This document shows positions 60,236 through 64,000 of a stretch of 64,000 nt of DNA, in pieces. The notes under the pieces were generated by a model. It searched no databases. It was not told where the DNA came from and was given only the letters and a program-made list of their open reading frames with translations. The position numbers were made by a program, and so were the translations under genes. The stretch is from Paenibacillus nasutitermitis (lineage in GTDB: Bacteria > Bacillota > Bacilli > Paenibacillales > Paenibacillaceae), in the NCBI RefSeq assembly GCF_014641075.1, contig NZ_BMHP01000003.1:1269275-1333274 (forward strand), read 5' to 3'. The stretch's first letter is position 1. The number at the start of each line of letters is the position of its first letter.

Positions 60236-60258
60236 CGTAACGGCATTATGCCGTTACG
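60236..60258 (-). terminator. Terminator whose loop contains the dioxygenase stop codon
   Basis: On the minus strand CGTAACGGCA and TGCCGTTACG flank TAA, then TCTTTTTT. The stem begins inside the last codons of the gene at 60246. Confidence 0.85.
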
Positions 60259-61094
60259 CCTTTTTTGTATATGACCGGGTACATGTCTCCCTGAACGATA
60301 TCGCCATCTTTACCACCTGAAGCCATGAATTGTTTGGTCGACAAGTATTGGTGTCGCTCATCGTACCGAAAGCGCGTTTCGCCGGTCATTAAGTGAAGCG
60401 CCGACGAGCGGCGTACCCGGTCCGAAATGTTAGGCCCGCTTCCGTGTATTGTCAAGCTGTGATGGAAGCTGACTTGACCCGCTTTCATGACGATCGGCAT
60501 AGTTCGAAACACTCGTCCCTCAGGTACGTTCATTCCATTCTTTTGATTGTCTAAATTTTGTTCGTAAAAGTCACTACCATTCAGAAGCCCCCATTGGTTG
60601 CTGCCCGGCACCATCATCATGCAGCCATTCTCTTCGTCAACGTCATCGTAAGCCACCCATGCCGTAAGCAGCGTCTCTGGGTTCTGAAAGCACTTCCAAT
60701 ACGTATAGTCCTGATGCCAACCCACGTTTGAAGCGTGTCCTCCGGATTGTTCAGGTTTATGCAACAGCTGATCGGCCCAGAAACGGATTGTATCCGCCTC
60801 CGTCAAAGCAGCGGCAATCTCGCCGATCACCGGATCGTGGGTGAGTGCACGGATCGTTAAGTCGGCATAGCTCGCCATATCTGTTTTGCGAAGCGTTTTC
60901 GGGTGACCTTTTTCGTAGCTCCAGATGGCTTCGGGAGGCGTTCCCGTTTCGAATTCGTTCCGGTAAACTCTCTCCATTCTTTCGCGCAGCCTGGACAGCC
61001 TTTCATCGTCGATAATTTTCGGAGACACCCAGTAGCCATTTTCTTTGAAAAATTTAACGTCATCTTGCGTCGGTATTCCATTTGCATTTGGCAC
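60246..61094 (-). CDS. Phytanoyl-CoA-dioxygenase (PhyH)-family Fe(II)/2-oxoglutarate oxygenase
   Basis: GTG 61094 is used (GAGGATGAG upstream), giving 282 residues. The double-stranded beta-helix carries the iron triad H127-x-D129 (GWHQDYTYWK) and H217 (HHSLTIHGSG) and a 2-oxoglutarate arginine in SDRVRRSS (about 228-229). These enzymes hydroxylate or halogenate organic substrates using O2 and 2-oxoglutarate. Its neighbours are a divergent AraC gene and a sugar importer, so the substrate may be imported. The reaction is unknown. Confidence 0.9.
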   Translation of the reverse strand: MPNANGIPTQDDVKFFKENGYWVSPKIIDDERLSRLRERMERVYRNEFETGTPPEAIWSYEKGHPKTLRKTDMASYADLTIRALTHDPVIGEIAAALTEADTIRFWADQLLHKPEQSGGHASNVGWHQDYTYWKCFQNPETLLTAWVAYDDVDEENGCMMMVPGSNQWGLLNGSDFYEQNLDNQKNGMNVPEGRVFRTMPIVMKAGQVSFHHSLTIHGSGPNISDRVRRSSALHLMTGETRFRYDERHQYLSTKQFMASGGKDGDIVQGDMYPVIYKKGVTA

Positions 61095-61241
61095 TTCAGC
61101 TCATCCTCTCGTCGCGAGTTCACTATCGCTTATACCATCATTATGACTTGATTCGGGACAATCTGTCTTTGTCTGAAAATATTCATTTTATCCGATTGTA
61201 TGATATTATGATAATAAAGGTTGGTGGTTACTTTTAATCCT

Positions 61242-62123
61242 ATGATCGTTTGTCCATTTGTACGATTTGCGATCCGTGTCCCTCTGCTCGCGGGCGATCG
61301 GCATGGTCCTCGGATCTGTTATGTCCCCTCCCTGTATCTCATCGAGTCCGGCTGTGGCAGCATCATCTACGATGACCGTCCGAATATACGATTGCAGCCA
61401 GGGACTTTGTTATTTATCCAGCCTGGCGTATCCCACACTTGGGAGGTGGATGTGGATAGTCCACTCACGTTTCGTTGTGTATTCTTCGAATGGTCCTATC
61501 GACTGAAGACGGGGGTACGGATTCCAAATGATTTATTGTGTCAATGTTCCAAGAAATCAGATGACCGTTTGTTGGACGTGCAGCTCGACTATGGGATTCC
61601 TTACTCGCTAGTCGTGGATTCGATCAGCGTATGGAAAGGATTGTTCGAGACGGTAACGTCTGAGTTCGAGGCGGTATCTCCCGATTTATCGGTTCTCGAT
61701 CACGAGGGTTATCCGAATTCGTTAGCCATCACTGGTCATTTCCACTTGCTGCTTCACCAAGTCTACCGGTTGGCTAGGCGTCAATCCGATATCACAGATC
61801 CGCGTATCACCAAACTGATAGCGTCGATGGAACAGCTGGCAGGCGGTGAATACGAAGACGTCGAAGGTTGGGCGGAGAAGCTTGGATTGAGCCGCAGCCA
61901 CTTCCATGCGCTTTTCCGGACGCATACCGGCTTTACGCCCAAATGGTATTGGAATCGGTGCCGCATCAACAAAGCCAGGAACGACCTGCTAAGTACGAAC
62001 GATACGGTAACGGTGATCGCCGAACGTTATGGTTTTTCATCGGTTCACGCCTTTACCAAATTGTTTCAAAAGATGGAAGGCGTAGCTCCGACGGTCTTCC
62101 GCCGTCAATATCGATTGATCTAA
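61242..62123 (+). CDS. Cupin-AraC family transcriptional regulator (dioxygenase-side)
   Basis: ATG 61242 is used; the frame extends to TTG 61221 but no good site precedes either. The 293-residue product has an AraC-binding/cupin domain (about 1-110: SGCGSIIYDDRPNIRLQPGT) and an AraC domain (about 195-285: WAEKLGLSRSHFHALFRTHT; AERYGFSSVHAFTKLFQKME). Divergent from the dioxygenase, with a 147-base shared region. It likely controls that gene. Confidence 0.9.
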   Translation: MIVCPFVRFAIRVPLLAGDRHGPRICYVPSLYLIESGCGSIIYDDRPNIRLQPGTLLFIQPGVSHTWEVDVDSPLTFRCVFFEWSYRLKTGVRIPNDLLCQCSKKSDDRLLDVQLDYGIPYSLVVDSISVWKGLFETVTSEFEAVSPDLSVLDHEGYPNSLAITGHFHLLLHQVYRLARRQSDITDPRITKLIASMEQLAGGEYEDVEGWAEKLGLSRSHFHALFRTHTGFTPKWYWNRCRINKARNDLLSTNDTVTVIAERYGFSSVHAFTKLFQKMEGVAPTVFRRQYRLI

Positions 62124-62162
62124 TGAATATTCCATTATCCTGCCCATTACTTCAATGGAAAA

Positions 62163-62189
62163 GAGGAGCTTCCACGTAGCAAGCTCCTC
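62163..62189 (+). terminator. Terminator after the AraC gene
   Basis: GAGGAGCTT (62163-62171) and AAGCTCCTC (62181-62189) form a perfect stem over nine bases; the following T-run is weak (CAATTG). Confidence 0.6.
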
Positions 62190-62236
62190 CAATTGCCGTT
62201 CTTATCCACCCCTCTAAAAATAAATCATCTCGCGTC

Positions 62237-62338
62237 CTAGGGGCTTAATTCTTGATAGGACACCGTATAACCATTAATTACAGGTAATTCAATACATAGG
62301 GTTGAATTGCTTTTGATTTCGTCCAAATCACTGCATCG
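62237..62338 (-). other. Short protein-like minus-strand frame downstream of the glycosidase
   Basis: Thirty-three codons, no start, reading IKSNSTLCIELPVINGYTVS then YQELSP and a TAG. It begins three bases after the glycosidase stop in a different frame. Possibly the C-terminus of a former downstream protein. Family not recognised. Confidence 0.25.
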
Positions 62339-64000
62339 TTATTCGCTGTACACTTCAATCTCGTTAACTCGGATATATTGCGGCTGGATAACGGGACCGC
62401 TAGTACCGAGAATCCTGACCTTCGAGCCGGTGACTGCTGGGAACGTGTGAGTCCGATGATTGAACGCGTTGCCCGTGATCGCGGGCAGGCAATCCGCCCA
62501 GGCCGAGCCGTTCCAATATTGAACCCGGTAATCCTTGATGGCATAACCCGACGTCGTGTACAGCTCAACCCGGCTGAACGTCTTCGCCGAGCCGAAATCC
62601 AGCTGCACCCATTGCGGCAGCGCGGTACCGTCGGTAGCCCACCCGCTCCAATTCGTCGTCGCGGCTCCGTCATTGACTTTCTCGACGGCATAGCCGTTCG
62701 CCGTGTCTGTGTTTGAAGCTGAAGCCGTCGCGCCCTTCGCGAAATTCACCAGGGAAGACGTAACGAGTAGCTTTAAAATTTGTTGCGGCGTGAGCGCCTT
62801 ATTGTAAATTTGGATTTCATCCATCATCGCTTTCGTATAATCGACATTGTTGGCCGATTTATAACCGATTCGGATCGGTTCATTCGTATCCAGCAGCGAG
62901 CCGGATATGTCGTTGCTCACGCCCTCTTCGTTTCCGTCAATGTAAATGCGCGCGTTTTGGCCGTCGTAAACAGCTACGAGATGGTACCATAGTCCGGGTT
63001 GCAGCGGCACCGTAAAATCAGCCCTCGTACTATACCACCCCGCGCTCGCCGTACTCATTACAAAATGACCTTTTCCGCTCGGCGTGACGATGATTCGGTA
63101 CGAATTACTGCTCATGGCGCCCGTTATGGCTTCTTTCCCAATGATGGAATAGTTTTGCATCGGAAGGCTGGACAGATTCACCCATAACGAAATACTGAAT
63201 TGATCCATGCCGTCCAGCAACGGATGATCGGCAATGGTGGCATAATCGTCTACGCCATCCAAAATAAGCGCATGACCGTTGACATCGCCGTTCCCTATAT
63301 CTGCTCCTTGGACAAGTGTTGCCGAATTGCCGTTACCCGATAAATCGATAATGGAATTGCCCGACTTCTCCTCAAAGCTCCATTCGCCGACGGGTGAAGG
63401 CAGTTCTACGTTACCAGAGTCGTCCGGCAGCTCATAACAGCTACCGCTTGCGGATTCTGTTATCGCTTGTTGTATGGCTGGATCGAGATCCGCAGGGTTG
63501 CTTGGCTCCGTTTTGCGGTGGCCTGGCTTCTCCTTTTCGACGAGCAGCACCCAGTCCGCCGCGTTCGGTTTTAAGGGGATACACCAGGCTCCGGAGGAAG
63601 ACGTAACCGGTTCGTTCAGCGGATAGTAGAGCCCTGTCAGCGGATCGAACCATTGCGCCTGATAAACGGAATCATCATCCATTTGCTTCAGCCTTCCAGT
63701 CTTCCGGTCGTTGTCGTAGAAATAAACAACATAACTCTCGTTGCCGTCTGATTTAAGCGATGTTTTCCCCGGTTTAACAAAATCCGCCCATGCGGTGTCA
63801 CCGAATCTGGGGCCGAGCTTCCACCAATCCAGAGCGGTATAGAACCGCTTCATATAGCCCATTTGCGCACCGCCGGGCAAGTTCAATCCATCATACCACC
63901 CTAACCATTCGCCGTACTTCACCCCGTAATCGTCCTCGGTGTAAAGATCGTTCCAAATGCCCTGTGCTCCATATCCAAAGCCCAGGCTGCCGGATTGAAT
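62339..64000 (-). CDS. Multidomain secreted glycosidase-like protein (DUF4038/GH140-like + LamG + discoidin), N-terminus outside window
   Basis: The frame is open to the right edge (a GTG at 63922 is internal). Visible residues before it, FGYGAQGIWNDLYTEDDYG, resemble the C-terminal part of DUF4038/apiosidase-like (GH140) barrels. Next is a beta domain ending in QWFDPLTGLYYPL (collagen-binding-like Ig domain of the same family). Then come a laminin-G-like domain (about 170-385 from the GTG: LILDGVDDYATI, LDGMDQFSISLWVN, WYHLVAVYDGQNARIYIDGN) and a C-terminal F5/8-type (discoidin) carbohydrate-binding domain (about 395-525: NWSGWATDGTALPQWVQLDF). Likely acts on a plant polysaccharide. Confidence 0.8.
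   Translation of the reverse strand: MQSGSLGFGYGAQGIWNDLYTEDDYGVKYGEWLGWYDGLNLPGGAQMGYMKRFYTALDWWKLGPRFGDTAWADFVKPGKTSLKSDGNESYVVYFYDNDRKTGRLKQMDDDSVYQAQWFDPLTGLYYPLNEPVTSSSGAWCIPLKPNAADWVLLVEKEKPGHRKTEPSNPADLDPAIQQAITESASGSCYELPDDSGNVELPSPVGEWSFEEKSGNSIIDLSGNGNSATLVQGADIGNGDVNGHALILDGVDDYATIADHPLLDGMDQFSISLWVNLSSLPMQNYSIIGKEAITGAMSSNSYRIIVTPSGKGHFVMSTASAGWYSTRADFTVPLQPGLWYHLVAVYDGQNARIYIDGNEEGVSNDISGSLLDTNEPIRIGYKSANNVDYTKAMMDEIQIYNKALTPQQILKLLVTSSLVNFAKGATASASNTDTANGYAVEKVNDGAATTNWSGWATDGTALPQWVQLDFGSAKTFSRVELYTTSGYAIKDYRVQYWNGSAWADCLPAITGNAFNHRTHTFPAVTGSKVRILGTSGPVIQPQYIRVNEIEVYSE

Overview
The window looks like chromosomal DNA of a Paenibacillus-type member of the Bacillota. The grounds are CUT1 sugar importers built from LplB-like and YtcP-like permeases with large lipoprotein binding proteins, YesM/YesN-type sensor/regulator pairs, Bce-type peptide-sensing modules, many TTG and GTG starts with strong Shine-Dalgarno sites, and an NlpC/P60 hydrolase with a copper-amine-oxidase-like N-domain. 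Species cannot be fixed from the sequence alone.

Layout. (1) 1-8.4 kb, plus strand, visibly GC-richer than the rest: the end of a membrane-bound AraC regulator, two sugar permeases (the first apparently starting at ATT), a binding lipoprotein, a sugar isomerase/epimerase-like protein and two paralogous secreted proteins of unknown function, closed by a terminator. (2) 8.5-19.7 kb, an accessory stretch: a two-domain TerD protein, TetR/MFS efflux pair, a hybrid 7TMR-DISM kinase, an alpha/beta hydrolase and an AraC regulator, mixed with relics (serine recombinase C-terminus twice, IS110, a 3' piece of a tRNA-Ala-like sequence, a tyrosine recombinase C-terminus, a reductase-like scrap). (3) 19.7-24.1 kb and 33.8-38.3 kb: two Bce-type modules (response regulator, short histidine kinase, ABC ATPase, 10-TM permease); both have a GTGAC-N6-GTCAC site upstream of the ATPase gene. 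(4) 24.4-33.7 kb: mixed single genes (DHA2 MFS pump, two Nudix proteins, NlpC/P60, ankyrin repeats, a 5'-nucleotidase, an APH-like kinase, a GNAT protein) with a broken Abi gene and a broken TMEM175 gene.

(5) 38.4-52.8 kb, minus strand: two tandem five-gene sugar cassettes of identical order (sensor kinase, AraC-type response regulator, binding lipoprotein, LplB-like permease, YtcP-like permease), each with a cre-like site upstream of the binding-protein gene. (6) 53-54 kb: a DUF3221-like lipoprotein and signal peptidase II. (7) 54.3-62.1 kb: a ferritin-like (probable diiron) protein, a phytanoyl-CoA-dioxygenase-like Fe(II)/2-oxoglutarate enzyme, a MalFG-type importer with its binding protein, two AraC regulators and the tail of an NHL-propeller gene. 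This is the best candidate for an undescribed oxidative uptake and catabolism locus. (8) 62.3-64 kb: the C-terminal part of a multidomain glycosidase-like protein (DUF4038-like, LamG, discoidin) running off the end.

How they work together: four separate sugar or oligosaccharide uptake systems are present and none carries its own ATPase, so they presumably share an MsmX/UgpC-type ATPase encoded elsewhere. Each has local regulators (membrane AraC, YesM/YesN-type, or cupin-AraC). The two Bce-type modules suggest cell-envelope stress or antimicrobial-peptide sensing. All functional statements come from reading motifs in the sequence; no database search was run.
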